From Lepiota brunneoincarnata (Eukaryota > Basidiomycota > Agaricomycetes > Agaricales > Agaricaceae): a stretch of 64,000 nucleotides of DNA. The notes below the pieces were generated by a model that ran no database searches, was not told the DNA's origin, and saw only the letters and a list, made by a program, of their open reading frames with translations. The translations under genes were made by a program, and so were the position numbers. Location: the NCBI GenBank assembly GCA_023014365.1, contig JAEBUN010000007.1, positions 310,001-374,000 of the forward strand. The letters run 5' to 3'. Shown here piece after piece: positions 63,984 to 64,000 of the stretch. Position 1 is the first letter of the stretch. Every line of letters begins with the position of its first letter.

Positions 63984-64000
63984 GGTGGTGGTGGTAGAAA

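Overview
The window is nuclear DNA of a filamentous basidiomycete, most likely an agaricomycete. The evidence is short GT-AG introns (about 45-60 nt) in nearly every gene, a Ty3/gypsy element of fungal type, NACHT-WD40 and CHAT/TPR genes, a family of DUF6533-type seven-helix proteins, and a secreted HNH nuclease of a kind common in agaricomycetes. Family assignments come from protein motifs I recognise; no database search was run. Exon borders were worked out by hand and checked for reading phase.

Layout. 1-5.4 kb: 5' half of a Ty3/gypsy retrotransposon on the minus strand (pol runs off the left edge, then gag and leader). 5.4-6.5 kb: short tandem repeats and an AT-rich block. 6.5-8.7 kb: a dead chimera of a gluconolactonase-like gene and a TPR/CHAT gene. 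9.06-14.41 kb: a large NACHT-WD40 (NLR-like) gene. 15.5-16.2 kb: small uncharacterised gene with a distant paralogue at 56.1-56.7 kb. 16.5-18.05 kb: MID1-type calcium channel subunit. 18.1-30.9 kb: five head-to-tail copies of a DUF6533-type membrane protein gene, all with visible lesions, partly produced by a recent roughly 3.1-kb segmental duplication. 32.3-40.7 kb: compact block of intact genes (secreted HNH nuclease, GH5 glycosidase, UCH-type deubiquitinase, ASXH/DEUBAD protein, FAD monooxygenase). 41.8-43.1 kb: C2H2 zinc-finger regulator, then 3.8 kb without a recognisable gene. 47.0-54.7 kb: KDM4-type histone demethylase and an NBS1 (MRN complex) gene; both read well except for four apparent +1 shifts. 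58.4-59.8 kb: ornithine carbamoyltransferase. 60.2-60.9 kb: second gluconolactonase relic. 61.4-64.0 kb: glycogen synthase.

Functional links. The UCH-type deubiquitinase and the ASXH protein are convergent neighbours and correspond to the two halves of the animal PR-DUB (BAP1-ASXL) complex, so this may be a fungal chromatin deubiquitinase locus; a KDM4-like demethylase lies about 8 kb further right. The left third is an accessory region rich in transposon, NLR, CHAT and decaying tandem genes. The right part is mainly conserved housekeeping and genome-maintenance genes.
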